The notes: a model not told the origin generated them from the letters alone. 64,000 bases of DNA from JASJCL01 sp050291585 (GCA_050291585.1 JBNKKA010000003.1:1-64000), one strand, 5' to 3'. Positions 43,070 through 52,025 are shown, counted from the first letter of the stretch. Translations and numbers: made by a program.

Positions 43070-44974
43070 ATGTCAAACGCATATGAAAGCGCCTACGAGC
43101 GTTCCCTGAAGGATCCCCAAGGTTTCTGGGCCGAAGCGGCCGAAGACTGCTATTGGTATCGCAAATGGGACAAGGTGCTGGATGACGGCAACAAACCCTT
43201 CTACCGCTGGTTTGAAGGCGGGATCACCAACACCTGCTACAACGCTCTAGACCTGCACGTGGCCAATGGTCGTGGCGACAAGGTCGCTTTGATTTACGAC
43301 AGTCCGGTGACGGATACGATCACTAAATATACCTACAGCCAGCTGCGAGACCTGGTGGCCCGTTTTGCCGGCGCCCTGGTGGCCCAGGGGGTGCTCAAGG
43401 GGGACCGCGTGGTGATCTATATGCCCATGGTGCCAGAGGCCGCCATCGCCATGCTGGCCTGCGCCCGCATCGGGGCGGTGCACTCGGTGGTCTTCGGTGG
43501 CTTCGCCGCCAAGGAGCTGGCCACGCGCATCGATGACGCCAAACCCAAGGTGATCGTTTCCGCCTCCTGCGGTATTGAAGGCAAGAAGGTCATCGAATAC
43601 AAGCCCCTCCTGGACGCGGCCATCGAATACGCCAGCCACAAGCCGGATAAAACCATCATCAATCAGCGTCCCATGGCCACGGCGACCATGATCGAGGGGC
43701 GTGACGTGGACTGGATGGAGGCCATGGAAGCGGCCAGGCCGGCGGATTGTGTGCCCGTGCTGGCCACCGATCCCCTGTATATCCTCTATACCTCGGGTAC
43801 CACAGGGGAGCCCAAGGGTGTGGTGCGCGACAACGGCGGTCACATGGTGGCTCTCAAGTGGAGCATGAAGGCGATCTACAACATCGACGAGGACGATGTA
43901 TGGTGGGCGGCGTCGGATGTGGGCTGGGTGGTGGGGCACTCCTATATCGTTTACGCACCGCTCTTCAAGGGTTGCACCACCATCCTCTTCGAGGGCAAGC
44001 CGGTGGGGACGCCGGATGCGGGGGTGTTCTGGCGGGTGATCGGCGAGCACAAGGTCAAATGTATGTTCACGGCACCCACCGCATACCGGGCCATCAAGCG
44101 CGAGGACCCCAAGGCGGAGTTGATGAAGGACTACGACCTCTCCAGCTTCGAGATCCTCTTCCTGGCCGGCGAGCGTTCCGATCCCGACACCATCCAGTGG
44201 TCGGAAAACAACCTCAAGGTGCCCGTCATCGACCACTGGTGGCAGACCGAAACCGGTTGGGCCATCGCGGCCAACTGCATGGGCCTGCACGCCTATGACG
44301 TCAAATACGGATCCCCCACCAAGGCCGTTCCCGGCTGGGATCTCCAGGTGGTGGACGAGGGCTGCAATCCGGTGCCGGCGGGCGAGACCGGCGCCCTGGT
44401 GGTCAAGCTGCCGCTTCCGCCGGGCAGCCTACCTACACTTTGGAACAACGACAAGCGCTACGTGGAATCCTATCTGACGGAATTCCCCGGCTACTACAAG
44501 ACCGCCGACGCGGGCTTCATCGATGAAGATGGCTACGCCTACGTCATGTCGCGCACCGACGACATCATCAATGTGGCCGGCCACCGCCTATCCACAGGCG
44601 CCATGGAGGAGGTCCTCTCGGATCATCCCGACGTGGCCGAGTGTGCCGTCCTGGGGGTGGCCGACAAGCTCAAGGGGCAGATTCCGGTGGGCTTTGTAGT
44701 GCTCAATGCCGGGGTCAAAAGGGAGGATGGTGAGATCGTCGCCGAAGTGATCAAGATGGTGCGTGAGCGCATCGGGCCCGTGGCGGCCTTCAAGACCGCC
44801 ACGGTGGTCAAGCGCTTGCCCAAGACCCGCTCGGGCAAGATCCTGCGCGGCACCATCCAGAAAATCGCCGACAACACTCCCTGGAAGATGCCGGCCACCA
44901 TCGATGACCCTGCTATTCTGGGAGAGATGGAGACGGTGTTGGGTACCATCGGGTATGGAAAGGGAAAAGCCTGA
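43070..44974 (+). CDS. prpE: Acyl-CoA synthetase, propionyl/acetyl-CoA type
   Basis: The 634-residue protein is an AMP-forming ligase: LYILYTSGTTGEPKGVVRD (phosphate loop), WWAASDVGWVVGHSYIVYAP, HWWQTETGW (acyl pocket), YYKTADAGFIDEDGY, and catalytic Lys590 in PKTRSGKILRGTIQKIAD. The start ESAYERSLKDPQGFWAEAAE and 'LAGERSDPDTIQW' fit the PrpE/ACSS3 branch better than Acs. It makes propionyl-CoA (and likely acetyl-CoA) from acid, ATP and CoA. Lys590 is a likely acetylation control site. The ATG follows AAGGAGAGGAA, and it is probably transcribed with satP. Confidence 0.88.
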   Translation: MSNAYESAYERSLKDPQGFWAEAAEDCYWYRKWDKVLDDGNKPFYRWFEGGITNTCYNALDLHVANGRGDKVALIYDSPVTDTITKYTYSQLRDLVARFAGALVAQGVLKGDRVVIYMPMVPEAAIAMLACARIGAVHSVVFGGFAAKELATRIDDAKPKVIVSASCGIEGKKVIEYKPLLDAAIEYASHKPDKTIINQRPMATATMIEGRDVDWMEAMEAARPADCVPVLATDPLYILYTSGTTGEPKGVVRDNGGHMVALKWSMKAIYNIDEDDVWWAASDVGWVVGHSYIVYAPLFKGCTTILFEGKPVGTPDAGVFWRVIGEHKVKCMFTAPTAYRAIKREDPKAELMKDYDLSSFEILFLAGERSDPDTIQWSENNLKVPVIDHWWQTETGWAIAANCMGLHAYDVKYGSPTKAVPGWDLQVVDEGCNPVPAGETGALVVKLPLPPGSLPTLWNNDKRYVESYLTEFPGYYKTADAGFIDEDGYAYVMSRTDDIINVAGHRLSTGAMEEVLSDHPDVAECAVLGVADKLKGQIPVGFVVLNAGVKREDGEIVAEVIKMVRERIGPVAAFKTATVVKRLPKTRSGKILRGTIQKIADNTPWKMPATIDDPAILGEMETVLGTIGYGKGKA

Positions 44975-45309
44975 TCGCTCAGTGTTAGCTGCTGTTTAAA
45001 TGAAAAAACTCGATCGGTTTCGAGTCAAATAAGGTGGCCGGATCACTGTACCGATCCGGCCACCTTTATTTTGCAGGCGCTCGAGAACGCCAGAGTCGGC
45101 GTTGCCAAAGGATCGTTGCCGATGGACTGATGCATGCTTTCCGGCATATTCATGGCGGGGTGGTTTTGAAATTATTGTCGTCTCTATTGAGGAAAGCTAA
45201 CGGAAGCTTGAAATTTAGAGGGTTTGGGCCTATTCAGAGGGTAGCCGTTTGTGACCAAACCTCCTGTTGATAACCCGCTCCCCACCACCTCAAAGAGGAG
45301 AGTAGCTTC
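44975..45309. other. Intergenic region between the ligase and aminotransferase genes
   Basis: These 335 bases hold a strong bidirectional-looking terminator (listed). A GG-N10-GC arrangement at 45123-45138 (TGGACT...TGCT) is a weak sigma-54 candidate. No gene is seen. Confidence 0.4.
45031..45072 (+). terminator. Rho-independent terminator after the satP-prpE operon
   Basis: AAGGTGGCCGGATC (45031-45044) pairs with GATCCGGCCACCTT (45053-45066) over 14 bp with an 8-base loop, followed by TATTTT. A preceding AAAT suggests it also works on the other strand. Confidence 0.92.
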
Positions 45310-46491
45310 ATGACCATCGCAAAAAAGATCAATGCCTTCATGGAAAAGTCTTCCTGGATCCGGAAGATGTTCGAAGAGGGGGCCCGCCTCAAGGCCCAGC
45401 ACGGCGCCAACAAGGTGTTCGACTTCAGCCTCGGAAACCCCAATATGCCGCCCCCGGAAAGTTTCAACGCCGCCCTCCAGGAGGTGGTGGTCACCTGCGG
45501 TCCCGACGGCCACTGTTATATGCCCCAGGCAGGTTATCCCCAAGTCTGCCAGTCCATCGCCGAGTATCTGTCGCAGGAGCAGGGCGTGGCCGTCTCAGAG
45601 ACGGATGTTCTCATGACCTGCGGGGCCGCCGGGGCCCTCAATGTGATTCTGAAAGCCCTCCTGGATCCCGGCGACGAGGTGATCGTACCGACGCCCTGCT
45701 TCGTGGAGTACAATTTTTATGTGGACAACCACGGCGGCAGCCTAAAGATGGTTCCCACCCACGCGGATTTCGATCTGGATCTGGCGGCCCTGGAAGCCGC
45801 CATCACGGAGAAGACCAAGGCCGTCCTGATCAACTCGCCCAACAACCCCACCGGGCGGATCTATTCGGCCGGGAGCCTGAACGCTTTAGGCGATATGCTG
45901 CGGCGTAAGAGCGAGGCATCAGGGCGCACATTGTATCTGCTCAGCGACGAACCCTATCGCAAGATCGTCTTCGGCGATGTTGAGGTGCCCAGTGTGTTCG
46001 CCGCATACAAAGACAGCATTGTGGCCACATCCTACAGCAAAGACCTTTCAATTCCCGGTGAGCGTATCGGCTTTGCCGCCGTGAACCCTCAGGCCACCTA
46101 TCACCGCGACCTCTTGGCCGGCATGACCCTGGCCAACCGCATCTTGGGCTTCGTCAACGCCCCCGCCCTCATGCAGCGGGTGGTCTCTTGCCTCCAGGGT
46201 CAGAGTGTGGACATCGGCGCATACAAACGCAAGCGTGATCTGCTCTGCGATGGACTGGCGGAGGCGGGCTATATTTTCGAGAAGCCGGCGGGGGCCTTCT
46301 ATCTATTCCCCAAAACCCCCATCCCCGACGATGTGGAATTCGTGCGCGCCTTACTGGAGGAGCTGATTCTGGTAGTGCCGGGCAGCGGTTTCGCCGGACC
46401 GGGTCATTTCCGTATCGCCTTCTGCGTGGAGGATCGGGTAATCACCGACGCCCTGCCGGGGTTTAAGAGGGTGTTGGAGCGTTTTTGCTGA
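45310..46491 (+). CDS. PLP-dependent class I/II aminotransferase
   Basis: The 393-residue protein has fold-type-I aminotransferase marks: FSLGNPNMPPP, MTCGAAGALNVILKALLDPG, INSPNNPTGRIYS, LLSDEPYRKI and the PLP lysine region SYSKDLSIPGERIGF. This is the aspartate/tyrosine/alanine aminotransferase group; the amino donor cannot be read from the sequence. It is 37 bases upstream of the methylmalonyl-CoA epimerase gene. A role in making pyruvate (the transcarboxylase acceptor) from alanine is possible but speculative. Confidence 0.9.
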   Translation: MTIAKKINAFMEKSSWIRKMFEEGARLKAQHGANKVFDFSLGNPNMPPPESFNAALQEVVVTCGPDGHCYMPQAGYPQVCQSIAEYLSQEQGVAVSETDVLMTCGAAGALNVILKALLDPGDEVIVPTPCFVEYNFYVDNHGGSLKMVPTHADFDLDLAALEAAITEKTKAVLINSPNNPTGRIYSAGSLNALGDMLRRKSEASGRTLYLLSDEPYRKIVFGDVEVPSVFAAYKDSIVATSYSKDLSIPGERIGFAAVNPQATYHRDLLAGMTLANRILGFVNAPALMQRVVSCLQGQSVDIGAYKRKRDLLCDGLAEAGYIFEKPAGAFYLFPKTPIPDDVEFVRALLEELILVVPGSGFAGPGHFRIAFCVEDRVITDALPGFKRVLERFC

Positions 46492-46528
46492 TTTCAGGTG
46501 GTTCACGATAAAAAAGGAGGAGGAATTG

Positions 46529-46930
46529 ATGGAGATTCTCAAGATCGATCATCTGGGCATTGCCGTAAACAGCATCGATGAGGGCAAAAACTTCTGGTCC
46601 GATGTATTGGGGCTCGAATTCGAGGGTGCCGAGACTGTCGATGCCCAGAAGGTCACCACCGCCTTCTTCCCCGTGGGGGAGAGCGAGGTAGAATTGCTCG
46701 AATCCACCGCTCCCGACGGACCGGTGGCCAAATACATCGAAAAACGTGGCCAGGGGATCCAGCACGTGGCCTTTCGGGTGGCCGACATCGAGGCCGCTCT
46801 GGCCGAGCTCAAGGAGAAGGGGATCCGCCTCATCGATGAAAAACCGCGCCACGGCGCGGGGGGTGCCAGGATCGCCTTCCTGCACCCCAAGGCCACCAAC
46901 GGGGTATTGGTGGAGCTTTGTGAGCGCTGA
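46529..46930 (+). CDS. mce: Methylmalonyl-CoA epimerase
   Basis: The 133-residue protein is a two-module vicinal-oxygen-chelate protein: ILKIDHLGIAVNSIDEGKNF at the start, GESEVELLESTAPDGPVAKY, GIQHVAFRVADIEAAL and TNGVLVELCER. These place the metal ligands His (IDHLG), Glu or Gln, His (QHVAF) and Glu (VELCE). It interconverts (S)- and (R)-methylmalonyl-CoA between the carboxyltransferase and the mutase. I chose ATG 46529 over the adjacent TTG; AAAAGGAGGAGG precedes it. Confidence 0.95.
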   Translation: MEILKIDHLGIAVNSIDEGKNFWSDVLGLEFEGAETVDAQKVTTAFFPVGESEVELLESTAPDGPVAKYIEKRGQGIQHVAFRVADIEAALAELKEKGIRLIDEKPRHGAGGARIAFLHPKATNGVLVELCER

Positions 46931-46963
46931 GCTTTCGGGATCTGGTTTTCTGCTGGTATGACG

Positions 46964-47006
46964 CCGCCGTCCAGGCAAGCATTTTAATTTGGGTGGCGGT
47001 TTTTTT
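46964..47006 (+). terminator. Rho-independent terminator after the epimerase gene
   Basis: CCGCCGTCC (46964-46972) pairs with GGGTGGCGG (46991-46999), including two G-U pairs, with an 18-base loop. Seven T follow directly. It isolates the epimerase from the CoA-transferase gene. Confidence 0.75.
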
Positions 47007-47047
47007 GTCCTCCCGCGGAAGCCTGCCCTTTGCGGTTGTTTTCTCCA

Positions 47048-47063
47048 CGGCATTGAATTTGCT
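47048..47063 (+). promoter_or_regulatory. Sigma-54-like promoter of the CoA-transferase gene
   Basis: CGGCATTGAATTTGCT fits TGGCAC-N5-TTGCW in 9 of 11 positions, with GG and GC 10 bases apart. It lies after a terminator and about 55 bases before the CoA-transferase ATG. The regulator at 48775 is a likely activator. Confidence 0.6.
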
Positions 47064-47117
47064 AGTTTTCCTTTCCAATCATCTCTGCATCTATGCGAAA
47101 GCCGGAAGGGGGAGTCC

Positions 47118-48692
47118 ATGCGCAAGAACAATACGTCCGAAACACCCACCAAAGTGATGTCGGCCCCCGATGCTGTCAAACTGATCCAGGACGGCGACAC
47201 CATCGCCACCGGTGGTTTTGTGGGCATCGGTTTTCCCGAGGACTTGGCCATCGCCCTGGAAGCACGCTATCTAACAGAGGGCAATCCCAAAGGGCTACGA
47301 CTGGTCTATGCCGCCGGACAGGGGGACGGCCAGACCCGTGGGCTCAATCACCTCGGTCACGATGGCCTGGTTGCAAGCGTGATCGGTGGTCACTGGGGCC
47401 TGGTGCCCACCATCCAGCAGCTGGCCCTGGAAAACAAGATCGAGGCCTACAACCTGCCCCAGGGGGTGATCTCCCATCTCTACCGGGACATCGCCGCGGG
47501 CAAGCCGCGCACCATCACCACCGTGGGGCTGGAGACTTTTGTGGATCCCAAGCATGGCGGTGGCAAGATCAACGCCTGCACTAGCGCCGACTTAGTGGAG
47601 CGCATCGAGTTCGATGGAAAGCCCTACCTGGCATACAAGACCTTTCCCATCCACGTGGCCCTGGTACGCGGGACCACGGCGGACAGCTTCGGCAACGTCA
47701 CCATGGAGCGCGAGGCCCTGACCCTCGAGGTCCAAGCCATGGCCATGGCCGCCAAGAACTCGGGAGGGCGCGTCATCGTCCAGGTGGAGCGCATCACCGA
47801 GCGGTATAGTCTCAACCCCCGCCTCATCAAGATCCCCGGCATCCTGGTGGACGCCGTGGTGGTGGCCGAGCCGACCCATCACTGGCAGACCTTCGGTGAG
47901 GCCTACAACCCCGGTTTCAGCGGAGAGGTGCGGGTGCCCCTCACGACCCTGCCCCCCATGGAGATGGGGCCCCGCAAAATCATCGCCCGGCGTGCGGCCT
48001 TTGAGCTTAAGCCGGGCAGCGTGGTCAACCTGGGTATCGGCATGCCCGAGGGGGTGGCCCAGGTGGCCAACGAAGAGGGCATCGGCGACCGCATGACCCT
48101 GACCACCGAACCGGGGGTGATCGGCGGGGTTCCCGCTGGGGGGCTCAGCTTCGGCGCCGCCACCAATACAGAGGTCCTCATCGATCAACCCTCTCAGTTC
48201 GACTTCTACGACGGAGGCGGGCTTGACCAGGCCTACCTGGGGCTGGCCCAGGCCGACGCCCAGGGCAACCTCAACGTCAGCAAGTTCGGCCCCAAGCTGA
48301 CCGGGGCCGGCGGGTTCATCAACATCAGCCAGAACGCCGGGGAGGTGGTTTTTCTGGGAACCTTCACCGCGGGTGGGCTAGAGGTCGTTCTTCAGGACGG
48401 TCGGGTGCGCATCGTCAAGGAGGGCAAGGCTCAGAAATTCGTGCAGACGGTGGAGCATATCACCTTCAGCGGTCAATATGCCCTGGAGAGGCGTCAACCG
48501 GTACTCTACATCACCGAACGATGTGTATTCCGCCTGGACCGCGCCGGTATGGTTTTGGAGGAGGTCGCCCCTGGGATCGATGTGGAGAGGGACATTCTCG
48601 CTAACATGGGCTTCCATCCGGTCATCGAGGGGACGCCCCGCCCCATGGACGCGCGCATCTTCCGGAACGGACCCATGGGCTTGAGCGCTTGA
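47118..48692 (+). CDS. Acyl-CoA:acetate/propionate CoA-transferase
   Basis: The 524-residue protein is a fused alpha-beta class I CoA-transferase. The start APDAVKLIQDGDTIATGGFV is the alpha part, and GSVVNLGIGMPEGVAQVANE opens the beta part. The catalytic Glu331 lies in TTEPGVIGGVPAGGLSFGA, close to propionate CoA-transferase (Pct, TTEPG.iGG.P.gg..FG). It moves CoA between short-chain acids without using ATP. ATG 47118 follows GGAAGGGGGAG; the frame is open further upstream, but that extension would include the sigma-54 site. Confidence 0.92.
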   Translation: MRKNNTSETPTKVMSAPDAVKLIQDGDTIATGGFVGIGFPEDLAIALEARYLTEGNPKGLRLVYAAGQGDGQTRGLNHLGHDGLVASVIGGHWGLVPTIQQLALENKIEAYNLPQGVISHLYRDIAAGKPRTITTVGLETFVDPKHGGGKINACTSADLVERIEFDGKPYLAYKTFPIHVALVRGTTADSFGNVTMEREALTLEVQAMAMAAKNSGGRVIVQVERITERYSLNPRLIKIPGILVDAVVVAEPTHHWQTFGEAYNPGFSGEVRVPLTTLPPMEMGPRKIIARRAAFELKPGSVVNLGIGMPEGVAQVANEEGIGDRMTLTTEPGVIGGVPAGGLSFGAATNTEVLIDQPSQFDFYDGGGLDQAYLGLAQADAQGNLNVSKFGPKLTGAGGFINISQNAGEVVFLGTFTAGGLEVVLQDGRVRIVKEGKAQKFVQTVEHITFSGQYALERRQPVLYITERCVFRLDRAGMVLEEVAPGIDVERDILANMGFHPVIEGTPRPMDARIFRNGPMGLSA

Positions 48693-48774
48693 TCGATGTG
48701 GCCTTCCCCCTTTCTTTCGACATCTCCACGGAGATATGGCCTGTATCAAATTGGAGACAGTGACGGCCTCGTCC

Positions 48775-50184
48775 TCAAGGCTCAATTCCATGCCGCTTCA
48801 TCTTCTTGTACAGATGGGTGCGGTGGATCCCCAACGAACGGGCGGCCTCGGTCTTATTGTTGCCGGCTTGGGCCAGGGCGCTCTTGATCGCCTCCTTCTC
48901 CGCGTTGGCCTGGACGTCGCGGATCATGGCCTGGCGTCCAGAGGGCGCCGGGTAGTCTCGGTGGGTGAGATAGAAGGGCAGGTGGTGGATCTCCACCCTT
49001 TCACTGTGGCCATTCATGGCCGCCAGGGCGCGGTTGATGGTATTGGCCAGCTCACGCACATTGCCTGGCCAGGGGTAGGCGGTCAGGGTACGACAGGCAG
49101 CTTCGGCGAGTTCAATCTGGCCGAGAGCGCTCTCCTCGGCGGTGGCACGCAGGAGGTGCTCGGCGATGGGCAGGATGTCGGTTTTGCGGTTTCGCAAGGG
49201 GGGGATGGCGATGTGGATGACGTTCAGGCGATAAAAGAGATCCTGGCGGAATCGCCCCGCAGCAATCATCTGCCCGAGATCCTGGTTGGTGGCCGCGATC
49301 AGGCGGAAATTGGTCTTGATGGGCGCCCTGCCACCCAGACGTTCGACCTCCTTCTCCTCCAGAACGCGCAAGAGCTTGGGCTGCATCTCCATGGGTAGGT
49401 CGCCGATCTCATCCAGAAAGATGGTGCCGTTGTGGGCCAGCTCGAACTTGCCCGGTTTGCCCCCCGGACGCGCTCCGCTGAAGGCGCCTTTTTCATACCC
49501 GAACAGCTCCGATTCCAACAATTCCCGGGGGATGGCAGCGCAGTTGATGCGCACGAAGGGATAGATGCGTCTGTCGCTGGCCTGATGAATGCCCTGGGCG
49601 AAGAGCTCTTTGCCCGTGCCGCTCTCTCCGGTGATCAATACGGGGAAGAGGTTGGCGGCGGCCTGGCGGGCGTCCTTTTTCAGGCGACCCATGGAGCGGC
49701 TCTTCGAGATGATGCTATCCAGGGTATAGCGCGTGGAGCGCAGGGTGAGGAGTTCCTTTTCGTAGAGTTTAACCTTGGTTTCCAGGATGGAGAGCTTTTT
49801 CGCCAGGGTCTCCACCTCCTTGACGTCGCTGAACATCACCAGACCGAAGACCGCCAGGATTCGGCCGCGCTTCTTGATGGGAATGCGGTGCACGACCAGT
49901 AGCTGGCCCCGTATTCGCTGGGTCTTATACATTTCGGCCTCGCCGCTTTCGGCGACGATATGCATACGGGTATTGGGCACGATCTCGGTGCAATGGCGGC
50001 CAACACAGGCCTCCGGATCCACTTCGAGAAAGCGACCATAGGGTTGATTGACAAAGAGGATAATCCCTTCCGCATCAGTGATCAAACAGCCTGTCGGGAT
50101 ACCGTCGAAGATCCCCTTGAACAGCTCCAGTTGAGTGCTCCTGTGATCGTCACTGAATAGGTTGAAAGATCGATCCTCCGACAC
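48775..50184 (-). CDS. PAS-domain sigma-54-dependent activator
   Basis: The most likely start is the GTG at 50184 (GTG-TCG-GAG...), with GGGGAGACC upstream; an ATG further up adds 41 residues unlike the family. This gives 469 residues. The PAS domain (IFDGIPTGCLITDAEGIILF) holds GRHCTEIVPNTRMHIV, a typical PAS of aromatic/acid-sensing activators. AAA+ follows with ITGESGTGKELFAQ, GYEKGAFSGA, FLDEIGDLPM and RQDLFYRLNV. A Fis-type helix ends it (NKTEAARSLGIHRTHLYKKM). The sigma-54 loop is GAFSGA. There is no receiver domain. It is opposite in direction to both neighbours, which both have sigma-54-like sites. Confidence 0.92.
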   Translation of the reverse strand: MSEDRSFNLFSDDHRSTQLELFKGIFDGIPTGCLITDAEGIILFVNQPYGRFLEVDPEACVGRHCTEIVPNTRMHIVAESGEAEMYKTQRIRGQLLVVHRIPIKKRGRILAVFGLVMFSDVKEVETLAKKLSILETKVKLYEKELLTLRSTRYTLDSIISKSRSMGRLKKDARQAAANLFPVLITGESGTGKELFAQGIHQASDRRIYPFVRINCAAIPRELLESELFGYEKGAFSGARPGGKPGKFELAHNGTIFLDEIGDLPMEMQPKLLRVLEEKEVERLGGRAPIKTNFRLIAATNQDLGQMIAAGRFRQDLFYRLNVIHIAIPPLRNRKTDILPIAEHLLRATAEESALGQIELAEAACRTLTAYPWPGNVRELANTINRALAAMNGHSERVEIHHLPFYLTHRDYPAPSGRQAMIRDVQANAEKEAIKSALAQAGNNKTEAARSLGIHRTHLYKKMKRHGIEP

Positions 50185-50562
50185 GCAGGTCTCCCCTTTT
50201 TCAGATTTACATCCCAAGGCCGACGGCGTCCTGCCATACTGTCCAGCAGTGTAGCAAACTGGCGACACGTAGCTGTTTTGATACACTGTTTGAGGCCCAA
50301 ATGCCACTTAAAACTGGGGGGCTGAGCGCACACCTCACCTGAAAATATCCCTTCAATATTCGCTGTGTCCCCGCGCTCCCGTGGTTCCGGCAATGGCCAA
50401 TGAAAAAGATACAGATCATGGTCTTTAAATTGCACCAATTGGGTTTCCAGCGAAGTTGCTACGGTTGTCATGGTCAGATATCCGGGGGCTGAGGGACATC
50501 CGCTGTCGAGCACGCTCTGCCAGGGGGTCTGGCACTACCCGCATTCAAACGAGGAGGAAAGC
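50185..50562. other. Intergenic region between the sigma-54 activator and the TRAP binding-protein gene
   Basis: These 378 bases hold a sigma-54-like site (listed). On the activator side I find no clear sigma-70 promoter. No gene is seen. Confidence 0.4.
50419..50434 (+). promoter_or_regulatory. Sigma-54-like promoter of the TRAP binding-protein gene
   Basis: TGGTCTTTAAATTGCA keeps TGG and TTGCA of the consensus with 10 bases between GG and GC; the CAC of the -24 element is not conserved. Predicted start is near 50445, about 118 bases before the ATG. Confidence 0.5.
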
Positions 50563-51636
50563 ATGAAGAGTCGTCTGACGAGGTGCATCTGTCTGCTTCT
50601 GGCCCTGGGCTTGGTGATGAGCGTAACCCCAGCAGCGGCAAAGGACAAACCGGTATTGCTCAAGGTGCCCATCTGCTTCGCCACGGTCCTGCCCGGCCTT
50701 GGGTCGACCATCAAATGGATCGAGGATCGGATCGAAGTGGCCAGCGCCGGCAGCGTGCGTATGAAGGTGTATGAGCCCGGCAAACTGGTTGCGCCTTTCG
50801 AGATCCTCGAGTCGGTTTCCAAGGGCAAGGTCAATGCCGGCTACAGCATCTCCGGTTACTGGGAGGGCAAGATTCCCGGTTCGTCGATTTTCTCCACCCT
50901 GCCCTTCGGGCCGGAAACCGGAGAATTCCTCGCCTGGATCTGGTATGGCAATGGGCGCAAACTCTACCAGAAGATGTACGATGAGGCGGGCTACAACGTC
51001 CACGTGATCCCCTGCGGTATCATCGCCCCAGAAACCTCGGGCTGGTTCAAGGAGCCCATCACCTCCTTGGACGACCTCAAAGGGCTCAAGATGCGCTTCT
51101 ACGGCCTGGGAGGCAAGGCCATGCAGAAGCTGGGGGTCTCGGTCAGCCTGCTGCCCGGTGGTGAGATCTTTCCCGCATTGGAGAAGGGCGCCATCGATGG
51201 CACCGAGTTTTCCATGCCCGCCATCGATGCCCGTCTGGGTTTCTACAAGGTGGTCAAGAACAACTACTTTCCCGGATGGCACCAGCAGGCCACCCTGTTC
51301 GAACTGCTGATCAACAAGGATGTCTGGAACGGCATGAACGAGAGCCAGCAGATGATCGTCGAGATGATGTGCCGCGCCGCAACAGCGGACTCATTTGCCT
51401 ACACCGAGGCGATTCAGGCCGAAGTGATGAAAACCAATGTCAAGGATCGCGGTGTTCACATCCGATATTGGTCCGACGAGATGCTCAGCGCCTTCAATGG
51501 CGCCTGGGAAGAGGTGGCCGCCGAACTGGCCGCCAGTTCGCCCATGTTCAAGGAGGCCTATGCCGACTTGAGCGCCTTCCGCGAGACCTATAACCTTTGG
51601 GAGGCCAACGCCTTCCTGCCGCGCGCCAAGCGCTAA
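50563..51636 (+). CDS. TRAP-type transporter solute-binding protein (DctP family)
   Basis: The 357-residue protein starts at ATG 50563 after GAGGAGGAAAGC. A signal peptide precedes AAAKDKPVLLKVPICFATVL. DctP-family marks are SVSKGKVNAGYSISGYWEGK, SLDDLKGLKMRFYGLGGKA, LPGGEIFPALEKGAIDGTEF and NYFPGWHQQATLFELLIN. The start resembles the TakP-like branch that binds 2-oxo acids such as pyruvate. TRAP uptake needs membrane subunits DctQ and DctM; neither lies next to it, so it depends on ones encoded elsewhere. The gene is followed by a strong hairpin terminator. Confidence 0.92.
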   Translation: MKSRLTRCICLLLALGLVMSVTPAAAKDKPVLLKVPICFATVLPGLGSTIKWIEDRIEVASAGSVRMKVYEPGKLVAPFEILESVSKGKVNAGYSISGYWEGKIPGSSIFSTLPFGPETGEFLAWIWYGNGRKLYQKMYDEAGYNVHVIPCGIIAPETSGWFKEPITSLDDLKGLKMRFYGLGGKAMQKLGVSVSLLPGGEIFPALEKGAIDGTEFSMPAIDARLGFYKVVKNNYFPGWHQQATLFELLINKDVWNGMNESQQMIVEMMCRAATADSFAYTEAIQAEVMKTNVKDRGVHIRYWSDEMLSAFNGAWEEVAAELAASSPMFKEAYADLSAFRETYNLWEANAFLPRAKR

Positions 51637-51684
51637 CACGTATCCGCGTAACCCGTCCCCTGCCTCGGGGCGGGGGTTCCCGCC

Positions 51685-51725
51685 AACAGGGCATGACCCG
51701 GATGCCGGGTTGTGCCCTGTTTCCT
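51685..51725 (+). terminator. Terminator of the TRAP binding-protein gene
   Basis: AACAGGGCA (51685-51693) pairs with TGCCCTGTT (51713-51721), with inner pairing ACCCGG/CCGGGT on top. TTCCTT follows. A long, strong hairpin with a short T-rich tail. Confidence 0.8.
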
Positions 51726-51850
51726 TAATTATTCAGCCCTGGATCTGCGTCCGCTTCAACACCCTCCCTTTTAATCGCCTCCATTCCGATACTGTTTGCC
51801 GACCGCCATGACGAACCATCAATGAAAATATTTCGTTCAGTAAATAAGGC

Positions 51851-51879
51851 TTGACAGGCAACCTGAGCACGGATAATCT
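51851..51879 (+). promoter_or_regulatory. Sigma-70 promoter of the TetR-family regulator
   Basis: TTGACA (51851-51856) and TAATCT (51874-51879) are separated by exactly 17 bases. A leader of about 205 bases would precede the TetR gene. Confidence 0.7.
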
Positions 51880-52004
51880 GCGTTGTACAATAACAATGTT
51901 ACTCATCCGCCTTGATATAGAGTGTTGAAATAAATTTAATATACTAAATTAATTGATAAAAATTTCATATAATGAAGATTTCAATATTTGGCAAATGAGA
52001 CAAC

Positions 52005-52025
52005 ATGGTTTATTAGATAGACCAT
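52005..52025. promoter_or_regulatory. Operator-like dyad before the TetR gene
   Basis: ATGGTTTAT and ATAGACCAT are inverted 9-base arms (8 of 9 match) around TAG. It lies about 68 bases before the TetR ATG and is a candidate for autoregulation. Confidence 0.5.

Noticed and set aside
45123..45138. Weak sigma-54-like site before the aminotransferase gene
   Set aside because: Only TGG and TGC of the consensus are kept; reported only as a note in the intergenic entry.
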